64,000 nt of DNA from Pseudomonas azerbaijanoccidentalis (GCF_019145495.1 NZ_JAHSTU010000003.1:124001-188000), one strand, 5' to 3'. Numbered from the stretch's first letter, positions 8,329 to 17,475 are shown. Numbers and translations are program-made. Notes: generated by a model not told the origin, from the sequence alone.

Positions 8329-9114
8329 ATGTCGTCGCTACTGCAACTGACCGATACCCAGATCAGCACCTGGGTGGCGACGTTCATGTTGCCGCTGTTT
8401 CGCGTCGGCGCGCTGCTGATGGTCATGCCGGTGTTCGGCACCTCGCTGGTGCCCAAGCGTATCCGGCTTTACTTCGCGATCGCCATTACCGTGGTCATCG
8501 CACCCAATCTACCGCCCATGCCGCCGGTCAATGCGCTGGATTTGAGCGGGCTGTTGCTGATTGCGGAGCAGATTCTCGTCGGCGCAATCCTCGGGTTTTC
8601 CTTGCAACTGTTCTTCCAGGCGTTCGTGGTGGCGGGGCAGATTGTCGCCATCCAGATGGGCATGGGTTTCGCCTCGATGGTCGACCCCACCAACGGCGTG
8701 TCGGTGGCGGTGATCGGGCAGTTCTTCACCATGCTGGTGACGCTGATGTTCCTGGCGATGAACGGCCATCTGGTGGTGTTCGAGGTGCTGACCGAAAGCT
8801 TTACCACGCTGCCGGTTGGCAGTGGCCTGATGGTCAATCACTACTGGGAAGTGGCCGGCAAACTCGGTTGGGTCCTTGGCGCGGCGCTGCTGTTGGTGCT
8901 GCCGGCAATCACCGCACTGCTGGTGGTCAACATCGCGTTTGGCGTGATGACCCGGGCGGCGCCGCAACTGAACATTTTCTCCATTGGCTTCCCGCTGACC
9001 CTGGTGCTCGGGCTGTTTATCGTCTGGGTCGGGCTGGCGGACATTCTCAATCAGTATCAACCGCTGGCCACCGAGGCCTTGCAGTTTTTACGCGAACTGG
9101 CACAGGCGCGCTGA
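8329..9114 (+). CDS. fliR: Flagellar export gate protein FliR
   Basis: The product is 261 residues, hydrophobic throughout with about six membrane segments. The family's central region IVAIQMGMGFASMVDPTNG is present. FliR completes the FliP5Q4R1 export channel. It is followed 3 nt later by flhB, its partner in the gate, so the two are almost certainly co-translated. Confidence 0.95.
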   Translation: MSSLLQLTDTQISTWVATFMLPLFRVGALLMVMPVFGTSLVPKRIRLYFAIAITVVIAPNLPPMPPVNALDLSGLLLIAEQILVGAILGFSLQLFFQAFVVAGQIVAIQMGMGFASMVDPTNGVSVAVIGQFFTMLVTLMFLAMNGHLVVFEVLTESFTTLPVGSGLMVNHYWEVAGKLGWVLGAALLLVLPAITALLVVNIAFGVMTRAAPQLNIFSIGFPLTLVLGLFIVWVGLADILNQYQPLATEALQFLRELAQAR

Positions 9115-9117
9115 GTC

Positions 9118-10257
9118 ATGGCTGAGAGCGAAAGCGGTCAGGACAAAACAGAAGACCCCACGGAGAAAAAGAAAAAGGACGCCCGTGAGAAAGGTGAGAT
9201 CGCCCGTTCCAAGGAGCTCAATACCCTGGCGATCATGCTCGCCGGGGCTGCTGCATTGCTGATATTCGGCGGGGCGCTGGCTCAGGAAATGATGGACCTG
9301 ATGCGCCTGAATTTTTCGCTGTCGCGAGAGGTGGTGCTGGACCAGCGTTCGATGGGCACCTATCTGCTGCATTCAGGGCTGATTGCCTTGCTGGCGATTC
9401 AGCCGGTGATGATCACCTTGCTGCTGGCCGCGTTGATCGGACCGATTTCCCTCGGTGGCTGGCTGTTCTCCGCCGGCACCATGGCGCCCAAGTTCAGCCG
9501 CATGAACCCCGGCGCCGGGCTCAAGCGCATGTTCTCGGCCAAGGCCATTGCCGAACTGCTCAAGGCGCTGGCGAAGTTTTTCATCGTGCTGTTCGTGGCG
9601 CTGCTGGTGTTGTCGGCGGACATCGACGACCTGTTGCGCATCGCCCACGAACCGTTGGACCGGGCGATCATCCACAGCCTGCAAGTGGTGGGCTGGAGCA
9701 CCCTGTGGATGGCCTGCGGCTTGATCATCATTGCGGCTGTCGATGTGCCAATCCAGCTCTGGGAAAGCATCAAGAAGCTGAAAATGACCAAGCAGGAAGT
9801 GCGCGACGAGCACAAGGATCAGGAAGGTCGACCTGAAGTCAAACAACGCATTCGCCAGCTCCAGCGCGAAATGTCCCAGCGGCGGATGATGGCGGCAATC
9901 CCCGACGCCGACGTGGTCATCACCAACCCAACCCATTACGCCGTAGCCCTCAAGTACGACCCGGACAAGAGCGGTGCGCCGATGTTGATCGCCAAGGGCA
10001 GCGACTTCCTGGCGCTGAAGATTCGTGAAATCGCCGCCGCCAACGAGATTCTGCTGCTGGAATCGCCGGCGCTGGCGCGGTCGATTTACTACTCCACTGA
10101 ACTTGAGCAGGAAATCCCCGGCGGACTCTATCTGGCGGTGGCGCAGGTGTTGGCTTATGTTTATCAGATTCGCCAATATCGAGCAGGCAAAGGCAAGCGT
10201 CCGGATCCGCTTAAGGATGATTTGCCGATCCCACCGGATTTGAGGCGGGATTCTTAA
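9118..10257 (+). CDS. flhB: Flagellar export switch protein FlhB
   Basis: The product is 379 residues. The N-terminus is charged (EDPTEKKKKDAREKGEIARS), four membrane helices follow, and the cytoplasmic domain holds the autocleavage site NPTH at residues 270-273. Cleavage and FliK together switch export from hook to filament substrates. It is the last gene of the fliL operon. A second, FlhB-C-terminal-only paralogue lies at 26346-26675. Immediately downstream is an unrelated gene on the other strand. Confidence 0.95.
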   Translation: MAESESGQDKTEDPTEKKKKDAREKGEIARSKELNTLAIMLAGAAALLIFGGALAQEMMDLMRLNFSLSREVVLDQRSMGTYLLHSGLIALLAIQPVMITLLLAALIGPISLGGWLFSAGTMAPKFSRMNPGAGLKRMFSAKAIAELLKALAKFFIVLFVALLVLSADIDDLLRIAHEPLDRAIIHSLQVVGWSTLWMACGLIIIAAVDVPIQLWESIKKLKMTKQEVRDEHKDQEGRPEVKQRIRQLQREMSQRRMMAAIPDADVVITNPTHYAVALKYDPDKSGAPMLIAKGSDFLALKIREIAAANEILLLESPALARSIYYSTELEQEIPGGLYLAVAQVLAYVYQIRQYRAGKGKRPDPLKDDLPIPPDLRRDS

Positions 10258-10323
10258 AGTAGAGTTACTGTGTTTTTAGCTTAATCGCTTCTTGCTCTTT
10301 GCCAGGGGATAGATCTGGCGATT

Positions 10324-11421
10324 TCACCCATTGCGAATATGTAAGACTTTTTCTGGGTGGAAATTAATGCTTTTTCCTTTTTTTACATGATGGGTCTGTA
10401 TTCTAAAAAAGGTGTCTAAGTCGCTGTATGGATCATCTGGGTAGTGTTGGCGAGAATAATTAAATTGTTCAAGAATATCCTGCGGATCGTTGTTCGCCAC
10501 CACAATGCCTTTAAAGCCTTTTACGGGTTTTCTAGTCAGATGTGAAAATTCTGCTGCGAATGAGTTGCGGCCGCCCTCCGCGGAATGGCAAGCCAAAATT
10601 CTAATGTTTTCGTATTTTTCAAAGTCGTAGTTTTTCTGCAGTAGCTCGGTGTGAAGCTCTTCAGGGGTTAACTGTCGATCTTTGAAGACAATTTTCGAGG
10701 GCTTGCTTGATATGCCTGGCTCGCCGTGAGCTTTAATGTTGAGGCGTCTATTGCCCTTGTAGTTATCTATAAAAGTGAACGCTGCGTCGTCGATCATTCG
10801 AATCTCTTGCATGTACCCATTCCTTGGCGCCTTTGCCGTTGTAAGTGCTCGCCGCGATGAAGGAAAGGATGTAAAGATTTTCGAGAGTGGCATATGGCCG
10901 TTTTGATCATAAAAGTTGACCGGGTCCGCGAGGCAATACGCATACGGATTCAACCCGCCATTTCCAAACGGGCTCAAATTATCCGGACTATTAAAGCGCA
11001 TCAACACCGGATTAAAGGCCCGATACCCATTCCCCAATAAGTAACAACCGGTCACTCGGTCCGCCCGCTCACCATTGAAACCCAGCAAACTGGTTAATCC
11101 GCTTTCGGCCCGTCGATGTCCGTAGGGCGAGTAGGCGATGGGGTGTCGCAGTTCGGCTTTCAGCGTCTGCAACACCGAACGCTGCAGATCGGTAGCCAGC
11201 AACGTGCTTTCGACCGCATCGTGCTGACGCTTCTGTTGCGCCAGCAGCAAGTCGTCTTGCTGAAAAATGGAGTACCCGATATCCCCTTGTATTTCCGTAC
11301 TAAGGCGACTTTTGCAATAAAACCGTTGGTGCGCGGGGGCACTCGCTAGAGTTTGGTTGATCAGACGATCCAGCGGGTCGTAGCCATAGCGGCAGCGCAG
11401 GATTGGTTGTGAGGAAGCCAT
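10324..11421 (-). CDS. Orphan RHS/TccC-like toxin with variable C-terminal tip
   Basis: The product is 365 residues. Residues about 1-90 resemble the region before the RHS core in small Pseudomonas TccC-like proteins (RYGYDPLDRL). Residues about 94-178 hold the RHS-associated core, with LLGNGYRAFNPVLMRF and NPYAYCLADPVNFYDQNGH. The final ~188 residues are an unrelated tip in visibly AT-richer DNA (10324-10893). In the tip, NIKAHGEPG (His232) and ILACHSAEGG (Cys278) recall the His-Gly...Cys dyad of clan CD cysteine peptidases. That reading is an inference. There is no long RHS repeat array, signal peptide or immunity gene nearby. ATG at 11421 has GGAG 8 nt upstream. It sits against the flagellar genes and looks acquired. 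Confidence 0.75.
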   Translation of the reverse strand: MASSQPILRCRYGYDPLDRLINQTLASAPAHQRFYCKSRLSTEIQGDIGYSIFQQDDLLLAQQKRQHDAVESTLLATDLQRSVLQTLKAELRHPIAYSPYGHRRAESGLTSLLGFNGERADRVTGCYLLGNGYRAFNPVLMRFNSPDNLSPFGNGGLNPYAYCLADPVNFYDQNGHMPLSKIFTSFPSSRRALTTAKAPRNGYMQEIRMIDDAAFTFIDNYKGNRRLNIKAHGEPGISSKPSKIVFKDRQLTPEELHTELLQKNYDFEKYENIRILACHSAEGGRNSFAAEFSHLTRKPVKGFKGIVVANNDPQDILEQFNYSRQHYPDDPYSDLDTFFRIQTHHVKKGKSINFHPEKVLHIRNG

Positions 11422-11550
11422 TGCGCTTGCTCCGGATTCTTGGGGGAGCTTGAGTATCGGCGGATTTTTGCCGGCTCGGTACTATCAGAACTGATAGGGG
11501 CGGCACTCTGTATGGCTCGATCAGCTACAAGTCTGGACACCGCAAACCCT

Positions 11551-11639
11551 GTGGGAGCGAGCTTGCTCGCGATAGCGGTGGGTCAGTCAACATCAGTGCT
11601 CGCTGTGCCGACGTCATCGCGAGCAAGCTCGCTCCCACA
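11551..11639. repeat. REPIN, GTGGGAGCGAGC type
   Basis: Arms GTGGGAGCGAGCTTGCTCGC and the complementary GCGAGCAAGCTCGCTCCCAC flank a ~50-nt loop. Each arm is itself a small palindrome (GCGAGC/GCTCGC). The same subfamily recurs at 38739 and 63838. Confidence 0.9.
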
Positions 11640-11690
11640 AGGATCTCCACAAGCCGCACGGGCCAGCGCTGCATCCTCAAATCCAAAAGT

Positions 11691-11706
11691 TGGAAGGCTT
11701 CTTGCA
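11691..11706 (+). promoter_or_regulatory. Sigma-54 promoter of flhA
   Basis: TGGAAGGCTTCTTGCA has the invariant GG and GC pairs with 10 nt between them and a good -12 element. The -24 element departs from TGGCAC at two positions. It ends 61 nt before the flhA GTG. RpoN-dependence of flhA is known in P. aeruginosa. Confidence 0.7.
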
Positions 11707-11767
11707 ATACCCGTCCCGAGCCTGCTTCAGGCGTCAAAAGTTTGCTTCAAAGGAACGGGGAATACCG

Positions 11768-13897
11768 GTGGATCGCTCTCAGTTAATCAACAGTGCCCGC
11801 ACGAACATGGCAGACCTCAGTCGAGGCAATCTGGGCGTGCCGCTGTTGCTGCTGGTCATGTTGGCAATGATGATGTTGCCGATTCCACCGTTCCTGCTCG
11901 ACGTGTTTTTTACCTTCAACATTGCCCTGTCGATCGTGGTCCTGCTGGTCTGCGTGTACGCCTTGCGGCCGTTGGATTTTGCGGTGTTCCCGACCATTCT
12001 GCTAGTGGCGACGTTGTTGCGACTGGCGTTGAACGTGGCCTCGACGCGGGTGGTGATGCTCCACGGTCAGGACGGCCACGCCGCTGCCGGTAAGGTGATC
12101 CAGGCCTTCGGTGAGGTGGTGATCGGCGGTAACTACGTGGTCGGTATCGTGGTTTTCGCGATTTTGATGATCATCAACTTCGTCGTGGTAACCAAGGGTG
12201 CCGGGCGGATTTCCGAGGTAAGCGCGCGCTTCACCCTCGATGCGATGCCCGGCAAACAGATGGCCATCGACGCCGACCTCAACGCCGGTTTGATCGACCA
12301 GAACCAGGCCAAGGCCCGTCGTTCGGAAGTGGCCCAGGAAGCCGAGTTCTACGGGTCCATGGACGGTGCCAGCAAGTTCGTGCGCGGTGACGCCATCGCC
12401 GGCCTGCTGATTCTGTTCATCAACCTGATCGGCGGCATGGCGGTCGGTATCTTCCAGCACAACATGACCTTTGCCGACGCCGGCAAGGTGTACGCGCTGT
12501 TAACCATTGGTGACGGTTTGGTGGCGCAATTGCCATCACTGCTGTTGTCGACGGCTGCCGCGATCATGGTGACCCGTGCTTCCGGCTCCGAAGACATGGG
12601 TAAGCAGATCAATCGCCAGATGTTTGCCTCGCCCAAAGCGCTGGCCGTCTCGGCAGGTTTGATGGCGGTGATGGGCCTGGTGCCCGGCATGCCGCACTTC
12701 TCGTTCCTGAGCATGGCTGCCCTCGCTGCCGGTGGCGCGTACCTGTTCTGGCGCAAGCAGAACATCGTCAAGGTCCAGGCTCTGCAAGAGGTCAAGCGCC
12801 AGCAGGAGCTGCTGCCATCGCCGGCCCGCGCCCAGGAAACCAAGGAGTTGGGCTGGGATGACGTGACGCCGATCGACATGATTGGCCTGGAAGTGGGTTA
12901 TCGCCTGATTCCGCTGGTGGATCGCAATCAGGGTGGGCAATTGCTGGCGCGGATCAAGGGCGTGCGCAAGAAGCTGTCCCAGGACCTGGGCTTCCTGATG
13001 CCGACCGTGCACATCCGCGACAACCTCGACCTGGCGCCGAGTGCCTATCGCCTGACCCTGATGGGCGTGATCCTGGCCGAAGCCGAGATTTACCCGGATC
13101 GCGAACTGGCGATCAACCCGGGGCAGGTCTACGGCACGCTCAACGGCATCACCGCCAAAGATCCGGCTTTCGGGCTCGAAGCGGTCTGGATCGAAATAAG
13201 TCAGCGTGCCCAGGCACAATCCCTTGGCTATACAGTGGTCGATGCCAGTACAGTAGTGGCCACGCACTTGAACCAGATTCTGTACAAGCACTCCAGCGAG
13301 CTGATCGGGCACGAAGAAGTGCAGCAATTGATGCAATTGCTGGCGAAAAACTCGCCGAAACTGGCTGAAGAGCTGGTGCCGGGTGTGTTGTCGCTGTCGC
13401 AACTGCTCAAGGTTCTGCAAGCGCTGCTGGCCGAACAGGTGCCGGTGCGCGACATTCGAAGCATTGCCGAAGCCATCGCTAACAATGCTTCCAAGAGTCA
13501 AGATACCGCCGCATTGGTGGCTGCGGTGCGCGTCGGCGTAAGCCGCGCCATCGTGCAAAGCATTGTAGGCACTGACTCCGAGCTCCCAGTGATCACGCTG
13601 GAGCCAAGGTTGGAACAAATATTGCTCAATAGTCTGCAGAAGGCAGGACAAGGCTCGGAAGAGGGCGTTCTGCTGGAGCCAAGCATGGCTGAAAAGCTGC
13701 AACGCTCGCTGATCGATGCGGCGCAGCGCCAAGAGATGCAAGGTCAACCGGTGATTCTGCTGGTAGCCGGTCCGGTACGCGCGATGCTTTCGCGGTTTGG
13801 CCGGCTGGCAGTCCCGGGTTTGCATGTGTTGGCTTATCAGGAAATCCCTGACAACAAGCAAGTGACCATCGTTGCGACAGTAGGGCCCAACGGCTGA
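11768..13897 (+). CDS. flhA: Flagellar export gate protein FlhA
   Basis: The product is 709 residues from GTG at 11768. The start was chosen because the family begins (M/V)DRSQL and AAAGGAA lies upstream. Eight membrane helices occupy the first ~330 residues, including the FHIPEP-like conserved loop. A large cytoplasmic domain follows that docks chaperone-substrate complexes and FliJ. FlhA is the proton-driven engine of flagellar export. It begins a unit with its own sigma-54 promoter, and flhF follows 11 nt downstream. Confidence 0.95.
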   Translation: MDRSQLINSARTNMADLSRGNLGVPLLLLVMLAMMMLPIPPFLLDVFFTFNIALSIVVLLVCVYALRPLDFAVFPTILLVATLLRLALNVASTRVVMLHGQDGHAAAGKVIQAFGEVVIGGNYVVGIVVFAILMIINFVVVTKGAGRISEVSARFTLDAMPGKQMAIDADLNAGLIDQNQAKARRSEVAQEAEFYGSMDGASKFVRGDAIAGLLILFINLIGGMAVGIFQHNMTFADAGKVYALLTIGDGLVAQLPSLLLSTAAAIMVTRASGSEDMGKQINRQMFASPKALAVSAGLMAVMGLVPGMPHFSFLSMAALAAGGAYLFWRKQNIVKVQALQEVKRQQELLPSPARAQETKELGWDDVTPIDMIGLEVGYRLIPLVDRNQGGQLLARIKGVRKKLSQDLGFLMPTVHIRDNLDLAPSAYRLTLMGVILAEAEIYPDRELAINPGQVYGTLNGITAKDPAFGLEAVWIEISQRAQAQSLGYTVVDASTVVATHLNQILYKHSSELIGHEEVQQLMQLLAKNSPKLAEELVPGVLSLSQLLKVLQALLAEQVPVRDIRSIAEAIANNASKSQDTAALVAAVRVGVSRAIVQSIVGTDSELPVITLEPRLEQILLNSLQKAGQGSEEGVLLEPSMAEKLQRSLIDAAQRQEMQGQPVILLVAGPVRAMLSRFGRLAVPGLHVLAYQEIPDNKQVTIVATVGPNG

Positions 13898-13908
13898 GGT
13901 AGTGGTTT

Positions 13909-15234
13909 ATGCAAGTTAAGCGTTTTTTCGCCGCCGATATGCGTCAGGCCATGAAACTGGTTCGTGATGAGCTGGGCGCTGAAGCAGCCATCATTGGCAA
14001 CCGCCGCATCGCCGGTGGTGTCGAACTGACGGCTGCCCTGGATTACAAGCTCTCGGCGCTGGCGCCGCGCGTGCCGAACATGGAGCTCGAAGACGAGCTG
14101 CGCAAGACTCAGTCGCGCATCGTCACCGCTCAGGCCGAATTGAGCCTGCGCAGCGACGGCGAAAGCGACAACGCGACCAACCGCCAGTTGTTCGCCGGCT
14201 TGCCACTCACCGCAGCCGAGCCGCTGATCGAACCGACCTACGCCGAGCCTCGTCGTCCTGCGCCGGCGCCTGCTCCAGCGGCCGCTGTGGATTCTCGGGT
14301 GTTCGACTCGATGCGTTTCGAACTCAACAGCCTGCGCGAACTGATGGAAGTTCAGCTTGGCTCGTTGGCCTGGAACCAACTGCAAGGCAGCAGCCCGGGC
14401 CAAGCCAATCTGTGGCGCCGTCTGCAACGCATCGGTTTGTCCGGGCCGTTGTCGCGCGACTTGCTGGCGCTGATTACCGACATTCAAGAACCCCGTCAGG
14501 CCTGGCGCATGTTGCTGGCGCACCTGGCGCGGATGATCGCCACACCGGAAGTCGAGCCGCTGGAAGAGGGTGGTGTGATTGCCATGGTCGGCCCTGCCGG
14601 CATGGGCAAGACCACCACGCTGGCCAAGCTGGCTGCCCGCTACGTGCTCAAGTACGGCGCGCAGAACATCGCGCTGGTGAGCATGGACAGCTACCGTATC
14701 GGTGCCCAGGAACAGCTCAAGACCCTCGGTCGGATTCTCAACGTCTCGGTGACCCACGTCGATCCGGGGCAATCGCTGGTCCAGGCGCTCGAACCTTTGC
14801 TGCGCAAACGCGTCGTACTCATCGATACCGCTGGCCTTCAAGCCAGCGACCCGGCCCTGCGCATGCAGCTCGAAAGCCTGGCCGGGCGTGGCATCAAGTC
14901 AAAAAATTATCTGGTCCTGGCAACCACCAGCCAGAAACAGGTTCTAACCGCCGCTTATCACAGTTACAAGCGCTGCGGGCTCGCTGGCTGCATCCTGACT
15001 AAACTGGATGAAACGGCAAGTCTGGGTGAGGTCTTGAGCCTGGCCATCAGCCATGAACTGCCGGTGGCCTACCTGACCGATGGCCCGCGGATTCCGGATG
15101 ATTTGCATCTGCCGCGCCGTCATCAACTGGTCAGCCGCGCCGTGAGCGTGCAAATGCAGGAAGAACCCAGCGAAGAAGCCATGGCTGACATGTTCGCTGA
15201 TATCTACCACAGCCCCACCAAGCAGGTAGGCTGA
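13909..15234 (+). CDS. flhF: SRP-type GTPase FlhF (polar flagellum placement)
   Basis: The product is 441 residues: a basic N-terminal B domain, an Ala/Pro-rich linker (about 110-125), then the N and G domains of the SRP GTPase family. The P-loop GPAGMGKTTTLAKLAARY and the motif DTAGLQASD are present. FlhF marks the old pole and recruits the first flagellar parts there. The tail continues past the TKLDE motif to a family-typical end. Its stop codon overlaps a good ribosome site for the small ORF that follows. Confidence 0.95.
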   Translation: MQVKRFFAADMRQAMKLVRDELGAEAAIIGNRRIAGGVELTAALDYKLSALAPRVPNMELEDELRKTQSRIVTAQAELSLRSDGESDNATNRQLFAGLPLTAAEPLIEPTYAEPRRPAPAPAPAAAVDSRVFDSMRFELNSLRELMEVQLGSLAWNQLQGSSPGQANLWRRLQRIGLSGPLSRDLLALITDIQEPRQAWRMLLAHLARMIATPEVEPLEEGGVIAMVGPAGMGKTTTLAKLAARYVLKYGAQNIALVSMDSYRIGAQEQLKTLGRILNVSVTHVDPGQSLVQALEPLLRKRVVLIDTAGLQASDPALRMQLESLAGRGIKSKNYLVLATTSQKQVLTAAYHSYKRCGLAGCILTKLDETASLGEVLSLAISHELPVAYLTDGPRIPDDLHLPRRHQLVSRAVSVQMQEEPSEEAMADMFADIYHSPTKQVG

Positions 15235-15241
15235 GGTAACA

Positions 15242-15349
15242 ATGAATCGTTTTTGTACCTACATCGATGGTCTGCCATGCATTGTTCCGTTTGTGAACGC
15301 GCAGCCAGTAATGTGGCCTCCGTCTATGCAAGACAAGGTAAAGAAATAA
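15242..15349 (+). CDS. Possible 35-residue small protein between flhF and fleN
   Basis: ATG 15242 is preceded by GAGG (15233-15236) at an ideal 5-nt spacing, and the frame closes at TAA 15347-15349, one base before the fleN ATG. The peptide begins MNRFCTYIDGLPCIVPF and ends DKVKK, with two cysteines and no membrane helix. Location, ribosome site and fit to the gap suggest either a small protein or a translated leader coupling flhF to fleN. It is not recognised, and it could be chance. Confidence 0.4.
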   Translation: MNRFCTYIDGLPCIVPFVNAQPVMWPPSMQDKVKK

Positions 15350-15350
15350 C

Positions 15351-16181
15351 ATGGGCAGCATGCATCCCGTACAGGTGATCGCGGTGACCGGCGGCAAAGG
15401 TGGCGTCGGGAAAACTAACGTGTCAGTGAACTTGTCCCTGGCTTTGGCTGAACTTGGCCGGCGCGTCATGTTGCTGGACGCCGACCTGGGGCTGGCGAAC
15501 GTCGACGTTCTGCTGGGCCTGACACCCAAACGTACCCTGGCCGATGTGATCGAGGGTCGCTGCGAACTGCGCGACGTCCTGTTGCAAGGTCCTGGCGGCA
15601 TCCGCATCGTTCCGGCCGCGTCCGGCACCCAGAGCATGGTTCACCTGAGCCCGGCGCAACACGCCGGCCTGATTCAGGCCTTCAGCGACATCGGCGACAA
15701 CCTCGATGTGTTGGTGATCGACACCGCTGCGGGTATTGGTGACTCGGTAGTCAGTTTCGTCCGTGCGGCCCAGGAAGTGTTGCTGGTGGTCTGCGACGAA
15801 CCGACCTCGATCACCGACGCTTATGCGTTGATCAAACTGCTTAACCGCGACTACGGCATGAACCGCTTCCGTGTCCTGGCCAACATGGCCCAGAGCCCGC
15901 AGGAAGGGCGCAACCTGTTCGCCAAGTTGACCAAGGTCACGGATCGCTTCCTCGACGTCGCCCTGCAATACGTCGGCGCCGTGCCTTACGACGAAAGCGT
16001 GCGCAAGGCTGTTCAGAAGCAACGTGCCGTCTACGAAGCATTCCCGCGCTCCAAGTGCTCGCTGGCGTTCAAGGCCATTGCGCAGAAGGTCGACACCTGG
16101 CCACTGCCTGCCAACCCGCGTGGGCACCTGGAATTCTTCGTTGAGCGCCTCGTGCAACAAACGGCAGGACCCGTGCTATGA
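15351..16181 (+). CDS. fleN: MinD/ParA-type ATPase FleN (FlhG)
   Basis: The product is 276 residues with the deviant Walker A TGGKGGVGKTNVS, switch-I-like LLDADLGLANVDVLLG and Walker B VLVIDTAAGIGDS. FleN antagonises FleQ to hold flagellar number at one per pole. ATG 15351 gives MGSMHP. The ATG at 15360 is possible. The AAGG at 15334 is some distance away, so translation may depend on the small ORF upstream. The 3' end overlaps fliA by 4 nt. Confidence 0.95.
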   Translation: MGSMHPVQVIAVTGGKGGVGKTNVSVNLSLALAELGRRVMLLDADLGLANVDVLLGLTPKRTLADVIEGRCELRDVLLQGPGGIRIVPAASGTQSMVHLSPAQHAGLIQAFSDIGDNLDVLVIDTAAGIGDSVVSFVRAAQEVLLVVCDEPTSITDAYALIKLLNRDYGMNRFRVLANMAQSPQEGRNLFAKLTKVTDRFLDVALQYVGAVPYDESVRKAVQKQRAVYEAFPRSKCSLAFKAIAQKVDTWPLPANPRGHLEFFVERLVQQTAGPVL

Positions 16182-16918
16182 CAGCCAGCGGCTACAACCT
16201 CTACAAGAAATCGGCGCGCGATGCGCAGTACGAGCTGATCGAGCGTTACGCGCCGCTGGTCAAACGCATTGCCTATCACTTGCTGGCGCGTTTGCCGGCC
16301 AGTGTTCAGGTCGAAGATTTGATTCAGGCCGGGATGATCGGCCTGCTGGAAGTCTCGACCAAATACGACGCCAGCAAAGGCGCGAGTTTCGAGACGTACG
16401 CGGGCATCCGCATCCGCGGCGCCATGCTCGATGAAGTGCGCAAGGGCGACTGGGCGCCACGCTCGGTCCACCGCAATACCCGCATGGTCAGCGACGCCAT
16501 CCGCTCGATTGAAGCTAAAACCGGCCGTGACGCTAAAGATCACGAAGTTGCGGCCGAACTCCAATTGAGTCTCGACGATTACTACGGGATTTTGAACGAC
16601 ACCCTGGGCAGCCGTTTATTCAGTTTCGACGATCTGTTGCAGGACGGCGAACACGAAGGGCTGCACGAGGATGGCGCGAGTGCTCATCTCGAGCCGTCAC
16701 GCGATCTGGAAGATGAACGCTTCCAGGCAGCGCTGGCGGACGCGATTGCCAATTTGCCGGAGCGTGAGCGACTGGTGTTGGCGCTGTACTACGACGAAGA
16801 GTTGAATCTCAAGGAAATCGGTGAGGTCCTGGGGGTCAGCGAATCTCGGGTCAGCCAGTTACATAGCCAGTGCGCGGCCCGTTTGCGGGGGCGTTTGGGA
16901 GAGTGGCGAGCGCGCTGA
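16178..16918 (+). CDS. fliA: Flagellar sigma factor FliA (sigma-28)
   Basis: The product is 246 residues with sigma regions 2, 3 and 4 in order. Region 2 includes [15 protein letters not shown], and region 4 ends in an HTH ([18 protein letters not shown]). FliA transcribes late flagellin and chemotaxis genes and is held by FlgM until hook completion. It starts at an ATGA overlap with fleN, as in the flhF-fleN-fliA operon of other Pseudomonas. Confidence 0.96.
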   Translation: MTASGYNLYKKSARDAQYELIERYAPLVKRIAYHLLARLPASVQVEDLIQAGMIGLLEVSTKYDASKGASFETYAGIRIRGAMLDEVRKGDWAPRSVHRNTRMVSDAIRSIEAKTGRDAKDHEVAAELQLSLDDYYGILNDTLGSRLFSFDDLLQDGEHEGLHEDGASAHLEPSRDLEDERFQAALADAIANLPERERLVLALYYDEELNLKEIGEVLGVSESRVSQLHSQCAARLRGRLGEWRAR

Positions 16919-17072
16919 AGGCGGTGTGGGGGCACTGCGACGTGGCTGGTGGGGTGATGAACCGCGCCGGTCTTGCTTCGTTGTACTCCAGACAGTCATT
17001 GAGTGCTTTGCCAGATTGATTGAAATGGCGCGTCCAGGTGCTGGGCGCGTTTTAGTCTGCTTGGAGGTCGAA

Positions 17073-17456
17073 TTGGACAAGAACATGAAAATCCTCATCG
17101 TTGATGACTTCTCAACGATGCGGCGGATCATAAAAAACCTGTTGCGTGACCTTGGGTTCACCAACACGGTCGAGGCCGACGATGGCACTACCGCCATTCC
17201 GGTACTCAACAGCGGGAGCATCGACTTTCTGGTGACGGACTGGAACATGCCTGGCATGACCGGTATCGATCTGCTGCGCCACGTGCGTGCCGATGAAAAG
17301 CTCAAGCACCTGCCGGTGTTGATGGTGACCGCTGAAGCCAAGCGCGAGCAGATCATCGAAGCGGCCCAGGCCGGTGTAAACGGCTATGTGGTCAAACCCT
17401 TCACGGCCCAGGCGTTGAAAGAAAAAATCGAGAAGATTTTCGAACGCATCGGTTGA
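17073..17456 (+). CDS. cheY: Chemotaxis response regulator CheY
   Basis: A single receiver domain. The acidic pair VDD near the start, phosphoacceptor in [12 protein letters not shown], Thr in VTAEAK and Lys in VVKPF are all present. CheY-P binds FliM to change motor rotation. I chose TTG at 17073 (LDKNMKIL) because GGAGG (17063-17067) is 5 nt upstream. ATG 17085 would give 123 residues but has no ribosome site at normal distance. cheZ follows 19 nt downstream. Confidence 0.93.
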   Translation: MDKNMKILIVDDFSTMRRIIKNLLRDLGFTNTVEADDGTTAIPVLNSGSIDFLVTDWNMPGMTGIDLLRHVRADEKLKHLPVLMVTAEAKREQIIEAAQAGVNGYVVKPFTAQALKEKIEKIFERIG

Positions 17457-17475
17457 ACTGCGCCACGGGGGAGCT

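Larger units (their letters stand above)
11422..11767. other. Gene-free gap between the RHS gene and flhA
   Basis: The 346-nt spacer holds the 5' region of the leftward RHS gene, one REPIN (11551-11639), and the sigma-54 promoter of flhA (11691-11706). No convincing ORF on either strand was found. A frame upstream of flhA (from 11690) is open but has no ribosome site and spans the promoter, so it is taken as untranslated. Confidence 0.7.

Noticed and set aside
11690..11767. N-terminal extension of FlhA by 26 codons.
   Set aside because: It would start inside the sigma-54 promoter and has no ribosome site, and FlhA proteins begin at the (M/V)DRSQL position.
13800..13840. TGGCAG...TTTGCAT near the end of flhA as a sigma-54 promoter for flhF.
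   Set aside because: The GG to GC spacing is 13 nt, not 10, so it does not fit the sigma-54 pattern.
16821..17072. N-terminal extension of CheY starting inside fliA.
   Set aside because: CheY is a single receiver domain. The extension overlaps fliA and has no family support.
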